Source: Terrimesophilobacter sp038243605
Lineage (GTDB): Bacteria > Actinomycetota > Actinomycetes > Actinomycetales > Microbacteriaceae
DNA length: 64,000 nt
Reading direction: 5' to 3'
Assembly (NCBI GenBank): GCA_038243605.1
Contig: JBBSQX010000004.1
Location: forward strand, 1-64,000
Shown here: one piece after another, positions 15,563-22,462 of the stretch
How positions within the stretch are numbered: the stretch's first letter is position 1
How the letters are laid out: each line of letters starts with the position of its first letter
Program-made: the position numbers and the translations under genes
The notes under the pieces: generated by a model
Told to the model about the DNA's origin: nothing
Databases searched by the model: none
Seen by the model: the letters and a program-made list of their open reading frames with translations, nothing else

Positions 15563-16465
15563 ATGCGGCATACAAGACAAACGCCACGTTCAAATCGGTC
15601 CCGACGCGGTTTCACCATCGTCGAACTTCTTATCGTGATCGTGATCATCGGGATCTTGGCCACCATCACAGTCGTGGCCTATTCAGGAATACAAGCAACA
15701 GCTGGTGCTGTTGTCTTGAAATCTGACCTCAACCAAGCCCAGACGCAACTTGAACTTAACCGCATAAATAATAGCACCTACCCGGCAACCGAGTCGGGCC
15801 TTCCCAGGAGCGACGGTACGAATTACGAATACACCAAAACAGGTAATGAGTACTGCATTACTGCCTCATCTGACCGAGCCAAAACCAGCTTTCACCTCGA
15901 CAGCACCAATGGAGCTATCGCCGACGGACCTTGTAGTGGACACGTTGGTTACGATGGCGGCGGTCAGCCAACTGGGAACCAGGGCGTCGTCACCACATTG
16001 GCTGGCTCGGGAACAGCGGGCTTCGCTGATGGCACTGGAACGAGCGCCCAGTTCAACTATCCCTATGGCGTCGTCGTCGATAGCTCGGGCAATGTCTATG
16101 TCGCGGATACGTACAACAATCGCATCCGCAAGGTCACTGCCAGCGGTGTGGTCTCGACGCTGGCTGGTTCTGGAACAGCGGGCTTCGCTGATGGCACTGG
16201 AACGAGCGCCCAGTTCAACTATCCCTATGGCGTCGCCGTCGATAGCTCGGGCAATGTCTATGTCGGGGATTACGGTAACAACCGGATTCGCAAGATCACT
16301 GCCAGCGGTGTGGTGACGACGCTGGCTGGTTCTGGAACACGAGGCTTCGCTGACGGCTCTGGGACGGGCGCCCAGTTCAACTATCCTGCTGGCGTCGCCG
16401 TCGATAGCTCGGGCAATGTCTACGTGGCGGATCAGAACAACCACCGTATTCGCAAGATCCAATAG
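15563..16465 (+). CDS. Type IV pilin-like protein fused to three NHL repeats
   Basis: A 300-residue protein. A basic leader (MRHTRQTPRSNRSRRG) is followed by FTIVELLIVIVIIGILATI, a textbook class III prepilin signal: cleavage after Gly16, Glu at +5, then a hydrophobic assembly helix. The pilin-type head runs to about residue 130. From residue 141 come three 52-54 residue repeats, each GVVTTLAGSGT..FADG, then FNYP.GVAVDSSGNVYV.D, ..NNRIRKI, that is, NHL beta-propeller blades. Three blades are fewer than the usual six. Base composition is lower in GC than its neighbours, suggesting separate acquisition. No pilus assembly genes (PilB, PilC, PilD) lie in the window, so export would depend on machinery elsewhere. 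Clear domains, unclear role. Confidence 0.82.
   Translation: MRHTRQTPRSNRSRRGFTIVELLIVIVIIGILATITVVAYSGIQATAGAVVLKSDLNQAQTQLELNRINNSTYPATESGLPRSDGTNYEYTKTGNEYCITASSDRAKTSFHLDSTNGAIADGPCSGHVGYDGGGQPTGNQGVVTTLAGSGTAGFADGTGTSAQFNYPYGVVVDSSGNVYVADTYNNRIRKVTASGVVSTLAGSGTAGFADGTGTSAQFNYPYGVAVDSSGNVYVGDYGNNRIRKITASGVVTTLAGSGTRGFADGSGTGAQFNYPAGVAVDSSGNVYVADQNNHRIRKIQ
15983..16462 (+). repeat. Three tandem 162 bp repeats encoding NHL blades
   Basis: Units begin at 15983, 16145 and 16307, in frame. The first two are nearly identical over long stretches (for example GAACAGCGGGCTTCGCTGAT); the third diverges more and is cut 6 bp short by the stop codon. Such similarity implies recent amplification and potential for copy-number change. 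Confidence 0.9.
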
Positions 16466-16546
16466 TTAAGGCATAGCGACTCTCTGATCGTCATTGATCG
16501 CAGCGCTTTCTACTGTCAAACAGTTATTACGAGCCGGATGTGAAAT

Positions 16547-16580
16547 GCCCCTGCAGCGTTCGGCTGCAGGGGCGTTGTTG
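16547..16580 (+). terminator. Intrinsic terminator behind the pilin-NHL gene
   Basis: GCCCCTGCAGC and GCTGCAGGGGC form a perfect 11 bp stem with a 5-base loop, followed by GTTGTTGT. It sits between two convergent genes and ends within a base of the DUF3846 stop codon, so it may serve both. Confidence 0.75.
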
Positions 16581-17066
16581 TCACGCAGGCGTGACGCGTA
16601 CTTCTAGAATCTGGCTCCATCGCTCCTGGAGGTCGATCGCGCCGATGGCTGCTTCGAAGAAGTTATCAAAGTAGCGGCCGTTGTCATACCAATGAGCAGG
16701 GTCGGCGTTGGTGCGCACCTCGATCGTGAAGCGACCGGGGTGATGCAACTGGCGAGCCAGAATATCTGGCAGGGCGGTTGTGCTGCCGTGCCCGCGAGTC
16801 GATCCAATCAGCACGACGTCACCGACCAGGATGTCGCGCCCCCGCATCTCCGGGTGGAGCAACCACCATAGGCAGGTTGCTCGCCGGTTGACCGGCAGCC
16901 GGTGCACTTTGCCTTCTTCGTTGGCGTACATGGTGAGGTGCGCGTCGGCGAGATAGACCGGTTCGACGTAGCCGCCGACCGCGGCCTGGTAGTCCGCGAG
17001 TGCTCCGAACTGGTGCTCGAAGAAGGCGACTCGCAGTTCATGCGGGATGACAATGCCTGTGACCAT
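16581..17066 (-). CDS. DUF3846 domain protein
   Basis: A 161-residue protein starting MVTGIVIPHE at 17066 (AAAGGAA upstream, via a GTGATCACC leader); the 323-residue frame on this strand extends upstream without a start signal. LADYQAAVGGYVEPVYLADA, MYANEEGKVHRLPVNRRAT, then LWW and ILVGDVVLIGS are the conserved blocks of DUF3846, a family common on actinobacterial plasmids and phages but of unknown function. It lies between the pilin gene and the ribbon-helix-helix gene, with a structured 148 bp leader upstream. Confidence 0.85.
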   Translation of the reverse strand: MVTGIVIPHELRVAFFEHQFGALADYQAAVGGYVEPVYLADAHLTMYANEEGKVHRLPVNRRATCLWWLLHPEMRGRDILVGDVVLIGSTRGHGSTTALPDILARQLHHPGRFTIEVRTNADPAHWYDNGRYFDNFFEAAIGAIDLQERWSQILEVRVTPA

Positions 17067-17214
17067 GGTGATCACGTTCCTTTCGTGGAGGGTCACTTCA
17101 GCCGGTTGGCTGAAGAGTTCCCTCCGCGAAGCGGCTTGAACAGTTGGTTGGGCGACGAGAGCCCTGGTGGCGAAGCTGTGAAAGCCTCCAGCCGGCCAGG
17201 GTCTCGTCCATCGT
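17067..17214 (-). other. Structured non-coding leader with two hairpins
   Basis: 17097-17115 forms an 8 bp hairpin (CTTCAGCC/GGCTGAAG), and 17154-17208 forms a long imperfect hairpin (GACGAGAGCCCTGG pairing with CCAGGGTCTCGTC). Both lie between the ribbon-helix-helix gene and the DUF3846 gene. They could be an attenuator or an RNA regulator; no open frame fits. Confidence 0.45.
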
Positions 17215-17556
17215 TCAGCTGCCCGGAGCCTTCTCCTTGGTAGCGTCGCGGTTCGGCGGAGCTGCTTTCTTGGCTGGACCTTTCGCGAGGATCGCCTCGA
17301 TAGCGTTGCGCTTGGTTTCGGCCTCGCGCTCGATGTCCGCCCGGACCGTCTCGGCACGTTTGAGCACCTGCGGATCGGACTTGCTGCGTTCGATCCAGTC
17401 CTCCAGCGAGAGACGGATTTCTTCGGTGACACTGCGGTCGTTGAGCTGGGCGATGACGTCCAACTGCGCTCGCAGGTCATCTGTGATGCGAACCGCGAGG
17501 GTGCGCATCTGACTGGTGGTTCCCGCGTATGACGGGAGCCCTGATGCCTCACTCAT
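17215..17556 (-). CDS. Ribbon-helix-helix DNA-binding protein (113 aa)
   Basis: Starts MSEASGLPSYAG at the ATG at 17556, behind GAGGAGG. Residues about 18-62 (MRTLAVRITDDLRAQLDVIA, then QLNDRSVTEEIRLSLEDWIE) form a ribbon-helix-helix domain of the MetJ/Arc type, the fold used by plasmid repressors and by MobC-like relaxosome accessory proteins. A long charged helix and a Lys/Ala/Pro-rich tail follow (AKGPAKKAAPPNRDATKE). It is first in the 17556-to-16581 pair with the DUF3846 gene. It may regulate the element or serve as a transfer accessory protein. Confidence 0.75.
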   Translation of the reverse strand: MSEASGLPSYAGTTSQMRTLAVRITDDLRAQLDVIAQLNDRSVTEEIRLSLEDWIERSKSDPQVLKRAETVRADIEREAETKRNAIEAILAKGPAKKAAPPNRDATKEKAPGS

Positions 17557-17699
17557 GTGAGCCACCTCCTCATTCTTGATGCGGCCGACGAACCGGGATG
17601 GTTCCTCTGCAAGCCGCACGGCAATGAGGAGCGGACCTCGAATTATGCTCCGATCGCGCAGGAGTTCAATCTTCCGTTCGGGAACTTGTGTTGTAGAAA

Positions 17700-18014
17700 T
17701 TGCCACGGTCTGTGCGCCCAAGTCCTACGAATTCTGTCGCGGCGTTTGTCCAGCTCAGCGAGGCCGTGAATCGTGTGGAGTTGCTTGCGCCCCAATCCGT
17801 GCGCAGTGGCGTTGCGCATTTCTTCGAGTACCTGGAGGGCAAGCAGACTGAAGTCTCCAAGCGGCGAGCCGACTGGAGCCAGTTTCAGATTGACCTTGCT
17901 CGGGCCTCCACCGCCCTGAGCGAGTTGTTCCGGGCAGATCTCAAGTCGGAAGGATCGATGAGGATGGGAAGCGCTCGGAAGACCCTCGACCGAAGCACCA
18001 GCAAGTCCCGGTAA
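17700..18014 (+). CDS. Short hypothetical or truncated protein (about 100 aa)
   Basis: An open frame with protein-like composition (VAAFVQLSEAVNRVELLAPQ, AHFFEYLEGKQTEVSKRRAD, FQIDLARASTALSELFRADL). Only TTG (17700) or GTG (17712) starts are available, and a stop at 17694-17696 lies just upstream with no ribosome binding site. It is helical with no known domain. It may be the 3' remnant of a larger gene cut at the boundary between the element and the defence island. Low to moderate confidence that it is expressed. Confidence 0.35.
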   Translation: MPRSVRPSPTNSVAAFVQLSEAVNRVELLAPQSVRSGVAHFFEYLEGKQTEVSKRRADWSQFQIDLARASTALSELFRADLKSEGSMRMGSARKTLDRSTSKSR

Positions 18015-18102
18015 CCCGGCGAAGTACCTTCACTTGAGGGCCAACAGTAAGCGTGGCGAACAGGGCTTGCGCCCATACGCTGGCTGCATCGCGACAAGAG
18101 TC

Positions 18103-18130
18103 GGCAACCCGGCTTGTCGCCAATACATCC
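18103..18130 (+). repeat. Direct repeat copy A flanking the HEPN-like gene
   Basis: 28 bp beginning GGCAACCCGGCTTGTCGCC and ending AATACATCC. It matches copy B at 19193-19220 at 27 of 28 positions, about 1.09 kb away. Confidence 0.85.
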
Positions 18131-18217
18131 CCTGTCGAGGGAAGGCACCGGGCGCTACGCTTGGACTGACAGGCTATGGGCCACACACTTGCACGCCGCT
18201 ATGGGGTGGCGCCTAGG

Positions 18218-18234
18218 TAGTCGCCAATACACCC
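18218..18234 (+). repeat. Partial repeat copy C
   Basis: TAGTCGCCAATACACCC shares GTCGCCAATACACC with the right half of copies A and B. The left half (GGCAACCCGGC) is missing here. Confidence 0.6.
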
Positions 18235-18361
18235 CTAAAGCCGTTAACGCTGGCACGCTAATGGCTGTGGGGGTGTGTGGTCGTCGCGGCGCCAAACTGC
18301 CCATCGCGCCCGCGCGAGAAACGTGAGAACCTGACTGCCAGGCCGCTCAGGTCCCGATTGG

Positions 18362-19057
18362 TCACGCCTTGCCTTCGGCTTCGCTTGGTTTGCTAACCAT
18401 GCTTTCCGGCCAACCGGAGGGCCGGGGCACGGGATACAAGACGGCCATCTGTTTCCAGAGCCAGTCGTTCAACTCACCAACTTCTTTGCCATAGTCGACG
18501 ACGAGGTCGACGAAAGGCACGCTGCTGTCCAGAGCCTTCAGATACCTCCGAGCGGGCCCACCAATGTCTTTGTATGCGAGTAGTTGGTCCCGTTGCACAA
18601 CGATGTCGAGCAGGCGTTCTTCCTTGCCCAAGTAGATCCGGGTAGCCCAAGGTAGACGCTCATGGTGTAGCACGTGCGCGCGAAACCGCATTAGAAGGGG
18701 ACCAAGTCCTCGCTCGCGAATTGAGGCAACGCGCCGTTCGTATTCCATCGCGGGTGCACTGCCGGTGTAGTGACTCATAGTGTTGCGGGAGATGTCTACG
18801 AGAGCGGCCACCGACGCGAGATAGTTGAGCGCCAGGCGATTGACCTCCAGGTCCACCGAGTCCTTGAGTTCGTTTCGTGGGTTCCCGGATGCGACAGCCT
18901 GCATGTACTTGAATGCAGAGTCGCCGGGCAGGCAAATCTCGCGGAAGTACACGATCAGGGCTTCGGTATTGAGCGACACCACGTTGTGCGCCATGAAGAA
19001 GTGTTCCCAGATTTCGATAGCCTCATGAAAACTCGGCCACTCGATTTGCTTCGTCAA
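18362..19057 (-). CDS. HEPN-like hypothetical protein (231 aa)
   Basis: A predominantly alpha-helical protein. I place the start at a TTG at 19057 (MTKQIEWPSFHEAIEIWEHF) because GGAGAG lies just upstream and the frame further upstream runs through repeat copy B. Residues around 110-130 read LNYLASVAALVDISRNTMSH; RNTMSH fits the R-N-x3-H (Rx4H) catalytic signature of HEPN ribonucleases. It is flanked by 28 bp direct repeats and lies beside a restriction system, so a defence role is plausible. No antitoxin partner such as a MNT nucleotidyltransferase is adjacent. Real gene likely; function inferred from one motif. Confidence 0.55.
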   Translation of the reverse strand: MTKQIEWPSFHEAIEIWEHFFMAHNVVSLNTEALIVYFREICLPGDSAFKYMQAVASGNPRNELKDSVDLEVNRLALNYLASVAALVDISRNTMSHYTGSAPAMEYERRVASIRERGLGPLLMRFRAHVLHHERLPWATRIYLGKEERLLDIVVQRDQLLAYKDIGGPARRYLKALDSSVPFVDLVVDYGKEVGELNDWLWKQMAVLYPVPRPSGWPESMVSKPSEAEGKA

Positions 19058-19679
19058 TGTGCTCTCCGTAGAGATTTCGGCTCGAGTGACGAGGCTACCA
19101 ACTTGTCCACCGCGTCGCGTTGCGTTGGTTGCGAAACCGCCTAGCAGGGTCCAAGCCCGAGACGGGACTCGAGCCGCGCCTTCACTGGAGCTGGCAACCC
19201 GGCTTGTCGCCAATACACCCGGATCCGTGTCCGCCGTGATCGGGCTGAGTCGGTGCCTTGGCGGAGTGCTGCGTGCGGCACCCAAGGCTCCCTCGCGACC
19301 AGCGAGTAGTGGACACCAAGGTCCTGATTCAAACCTAGATCGATCGGTATGGGCAGCGCATCGCCCACGGGGATGCGGAGTACGGAGTGGCGGGGCTGCT
19401 GCGATTGGCGGGCTGGGCGGGAGGTCGAGAGTAATGACAACAAATGGAAACCAGTCCTCGGCCCAAGAACGCCGCCGCTTAGCGAATATCTCCTTTGCGA
19501 ACTAAACGCAATATGCGATAATTGATACAGATTACGCGCCCGGTCCGAGCAATGCTCCCGCCGCGTAAGTGCCGAATCTCGGCAACGCTGCTTCCATCGG
19601 GACGATGTCATATGCGGCGACTACTGTGAACCACAGACACTTCAACCGTAACCGCAGAAATGCGAGGAGACCCACATCC
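19058..19679. other. Intergenic region before the hsd operon
   Basis: About 620 bp with no intact gene. It holds repeat copy B (19193-19220). On the plus strand around 19340-19435 is a stretch reading like a protein C-terminus (YGQRIAHGDAEYGVAGLLRL) but preceded in frame by a stop and lacking a start, probably gene debris. AT-rich sequence near 19505-19525 (GCAATATGCGATAATTGA) contains a GATAAT hexamer that could be the -10 box of the hsd operon promoter. Confidence 0.45.
19193..19220 (+). repeat. Direct repeat copy B flanking the HEPN-like gene
   Basis: 28 bp, 27 identical to copy A at 18103-18130 in the same orientation. The repeat is within the upstream open frame of the HEPN-like gene, where it reads GVLATSRVA on the minus strand. 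Confidence 0.85.
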
Positions 19680-21245
19680 ATGCCACCAACCACGCGAGAA
19701 GGCCAACGAGCCGAGTTACACAAGACGATCTGGCGCATCGCGAACGACCTGCGCGGCAGTGTGGACGGCTGGGACTTCAAGACCTACGTGCTGGGCATGC
19801 TCTTCTACCGGTTCATCTCTGAGAACCTCACGGTGTACATCAACAAGGGCGAGCACGACGCTGGCAAGACTGACTTCGACTACGCGCGCCTTCCCAACGC
19901 TCAGGCGGAGTTCGGCCGCAAGGAGACGGTCGCCGAGAAGGGCTTCTACATCCTGCCGTCTGAGTTGTTCCAGAATGTGCGCCGCGAAGCGCCCCGGGAT
20001 GCGAACCTCAACGAGACCCTCGAGCGGGTGTTCAAGAACATCGAGGGCTCGGCTGTGGGTAGCGACAGTGAGGACGACCTCAAGGGCCTCTTCGATGACC
20101 TCGACGTCAACAGTTCCAAGCTGGGCAACACCGTCGCCAAGCGCAACGAGAAGCTCGTCAAACTGCTGGACGCGATCGGCGACCTGCCGCTGGGGAACTT
20201 CGGAGACAACTCGATCGACCTGTTCGGCGACGCCTATGAGTACCTCATGCAGATGTACGCCTCCCAGGCGGGCAAGTCGGGTGGTGAGTACTACACGCCG
20301 CAAGAGGTTTCCGAGGTGCTCGCGAAGATCGCTGTTGCCGGCAAGAGCCGTGTGAACAAGGTGTACGACCCTGCCGCAGGGTCCGGATCGCTGCTGCTCA
20401 AGTTCGCTAAGGTGCTCGGCAAGGAGAACGTCGGCGGCTTCTTCGGTCAGGAGATCAACCTGACCACCTACAACCTTGCACGCATCAACATGTTCCTGCA
20501 CGACGTGAACTACGAGAAGTTCAGCCTCGCCCACGGCGACACCCTCACGGACCCGCAACACTGGGACGACGAGCCGTTCGAGGCGATCGTGTCCAACCCG
20601 CCCTATTCGATCAAGTGGGACGGTGACGCCAACCCGCTACTCATCAACGATGAGCGTTTCGCCCCGGCAGGGGTTCTCGCGCCCAAGTCGAAGGCTGACC
20701 TCGCCTTCACCATGCACATCTTGTCCTGGCTGGCCGTGAACGGCACGGCTGCAATCGTCGAGTTCCCCGGCGTGCTCTATCGCGGGGGAGCAGAAGCGAA
20801 GATCCGCAAGTACCTCATCGACAACAACTACGTCGACGCTGTCATCCAGCTCCCACCGGATCTCTTCTTCGGCACCACCATCGCCACCTGCATCATCGTG
20901 CTCAAGAAGTCCAAGACCGACAACGCAGTGCTGTTCCTCGATGCCTCGGCCGAGTTCAAACGAGTCGGCAACAAGAACAAGCTTCTGCCGGTGAATCAGC
21001 AACACATCCTCGACACCCTGACCGCCCGCGCCGACGTCGACCACGTCGCGAAACTCGTACCGAACCAGGACCTCGCCGCCAACGACTACAACATCGCCGT
21101 CTCCTCCTACGTCGAGCAGGAGGATACCCGCGAGGTCGTCGACATCACCGAGCTGAACGCCGAGATCGCCCGTATCGTGTCCCGCCAGAGTGAACTCCGC
21201 ACATCGATCGATCAGATCGTCGCCGACCTGGAGGGCACGAGGTGA
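19680..21245 (+). CDS. hsdM: Type I restriction-modification system, methyltransferase subunit HsdM
   Basis: A 521-residue adenine-N6 methyltransferase subunit. The start ATG at 19680 (MPPTTREGQRAELHKTIWRI) is preceded by GAGGAGA; the frame extends further upstream without signals. An N-terminal helical HsdM domain (residues about 5-150) is followed by the SAM-binding motif DPAAGSGSLL (about residue 235), the catalytic NPPYSIKW (about residue 305), and a C-terminal part for HsdS binding. It transfers methyl groups to the target defined by HsdS, protecting self DNA. It is the first gene of a seven-gene run extending to 29869. Confidence 0.96.
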   Translation: MPPTTREGQRAELHKTIWRIANDLRGSVDGWDFKTYVLGMLFYRFISENLTVYINKGEHDAGKTDFDYARLPNAQAEFGRKETVAEKGFYILPSELFQNVRREAPRDANLNETLERVFKNIEGSAVGSDSEDDLKGLFDDLDVNSSKLGNTVAKRNEKLVKLLDAIGDLPLGNFGDNSIDLFGDAYEYLMQMYASQAGKSGGEYYTPQEVSEVLAKIAVAGKSRVNKVYDPAAGSGSLLLKFAKVLGKENVGGFFGQEINLTTYNLARINMFLHDVNYEKFSLAHGDTLTDPQHWDDEPFEAIVSNPPYSIKWDGDANPLLINDERFAPAGVLAPKSKADLAFTMHILSWLAVNGTAAIVEFPGVLYRGGAEAKIRKYLIDNNYVDAVIQLPPDLFFGTTIATCIIVLKKSKTDNAVLFLDASAEFKRVGNKNKLLPVNQQHILDTLTARADVDHVAKLVPNQDLAANDYNIAVSSYVEQEDTREVVDITELNAEIARIVSRQSELRTSIDQIVADLEGTR

Positions 21246-22462
21246 GCCGCATCGACGATCTGATTGCGGAGCTCTGCCCTAACGGGGTGGAGTTCAAAGC
21301 CGTCGGTGAGGTTGTCTCAAAGAGCGCGAACATCAAGTGGTCAGATGCGAGCGATGAGACTTACAGTTACATCGACCTCTCATCAGTTGATCGCGTTACG
21401 AGACGCATTGGCGCGACGGTGACTGTCAACTCAAGTACAGCCCCAAGCCGTGCGCAACAGATTGTTCGAACTGGCGACGTCATCTTCGCAACGACGCGCC
21501 CAGCGCAGATGCGGTGGGCTGTGATCCCCGCTGAGTACGACGGCCAGATTGCCAGTACCGGCTATTGCGTTTTGCGACCGGACACGTCGGTCGTGCTCAC
21601 GAACTTCCTTGCGCACATCCTCGGCGCCGACACTTTCCGCCAGTACATCGAGGCGAACCAGGTTGCAGGAAATTATCCATCAATCCCCGACAGTCGTGTG
21701 CGGGCGTATCGAATTCCTGTGCCGCCTCCCGAGGTGCAGCGGGAGATCGTGCGAATATTGGATCAGTTCACTCGGCTGGAAGCAGAGCTGGAAGCAGAGC
21801 TGGAAGCGCGACAGTTTCAGTATGCCTATTTCCGTGATTCGCTCCTGAACGCCCCCGAGGAATCTGGCGTCCGCTGGTCAACTCTTGGGGAGATTTCTGA
21901 TCGTGTCTCCTCCGGCGCGACACCACTTGCCGGTAGCGCTGAGTACTACGACGCTGGAACGATTCCCTGGCTTCGTACTCAAGAAGTTCGCTTCGTCGAT
22001 ATCTGGGACACCGACATTCGAATTACCGAAAAGGCACTCAAAAAGACTGCCGCCAAGTGGATACCGGCGAACTGTGTGATCGTGGCAATCTCAGGTGCGA
22101 CGGCCGGTCGTTCTGCTGTCAATCGGATTCCACTCGCAACGAACCAGCACTGCTGCAATTTTGAGATCGATCCAATCCAGGCGAACTTCCGCTACGTCTT
22201 TTACTGGGTCCGCAGCCAGTACGAGCAAATCAAGGCGCTCGGGCAGGGCGCTCGATCCGACCTCAACGCAGGGATTATCAAGAGTGTGCGGATTCCCGTT
22301 CCACCGCTTGCAGAGCAGGAACGGATCGTATCGATTCTCGACAAGTTCGACGCGCTCGTTAGTGACCTCAGCGTCGGCCTTCCCGCCGAGCTCGCCGCTC
22401 GACGCAAACAGTATGAGTACTACCGCGACCGTCTGTTGACGTTTGGGGAGGCCGCTGTATGA
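21242..22462 (+). CDS. hsdS: Type I restriction-modification system, specificity subunit HsdS
   Basis: A 406-residue DNA-recognition subunit. The GTG start overlaps the hsdM stop (GTGA). Two target-recognition domains (about residues 1-150 and 205-345) are each followed by a conserved helical region: PPPEVQREIVRILDQF and PPLAEQERIVSILDKF, each ending in a YFRDSLL or YYRDRLL motif. The first conserved helix carries two perfect 12 bp repeats encoding LEAE LEAE. In EcoR124-type enzymes, copy-number change of an analogous 12 bp TAEL repeat alters the spacer length of the recognition site. Specificity cannot be predicted by eye. Confidence 0.95.
   Translation: MSRIDDLIAELCPNGVEFKAVGEVVSKSANIKWSDASDETYSYIDLSSVDRVTRRIGATVTVNSSTAPSRAQQIVRTGDVIFATTRPAQMRWAVIPAEYDGQIASTGYCVLRPDTSVVLTNFLAHILGADTFRQYIEANQVAGNYPSIPDSRVRAYRIPVPPPEVQREIVRILDQFTRLEAELEAELEARQFQYAYFRDSLLNAPEESGVRWSTLGEISDRVSSGATPLAGSAEYYDAGTIPWLRTQEVRFVDIWDTDIRITEKALKKTAAKWIPANCVIVAISGATAGRSAVNRIPLATNQHCCNFEIDPIQANFRYVFYWVRSQYEQIKALGQGARSDLNAGIIKSVRIPVPPLAEQERIVSILDKFDALVSDLSVGLPAELAARRKQYEYYRDRLLTFGEAAV
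21776..21811 (+). repeat. 12 bp tandem repeat in the hsdS central helix
   Basis: CTGGAAGCAGAG occurs twice perfectly (21776-21787, 21788-21799) and a third degenerate unit (CTGGAAGCGCGA) follows. Each unit adds four residues (LEAE/LEAR) to the helical spacer between the two recognition domains and keeps the frame. Confidence 0.9.

Larger units (their letters stand above)
18015..18361. other. Non-coding stretch with GTCGCCAATACA repeats
   Basis: About 350 bp without a credible gene. It contains repeat copy A (18103-18130) and a shorter copy C (18218-18234). Frames crossing it are short and lack ribosome binding sites. It separates the mobile-element block from the defence genes. Confidence 0.5.

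Noticed and set aside
19340..19435. Protein-like stretch (YGQRIAHGDAEYGVAGLLRL) before hsdM.
   Set aside because: An in-frame stop precedes it and no start codon or ribosome binding site exists; treated as gene debris, not a CDS.
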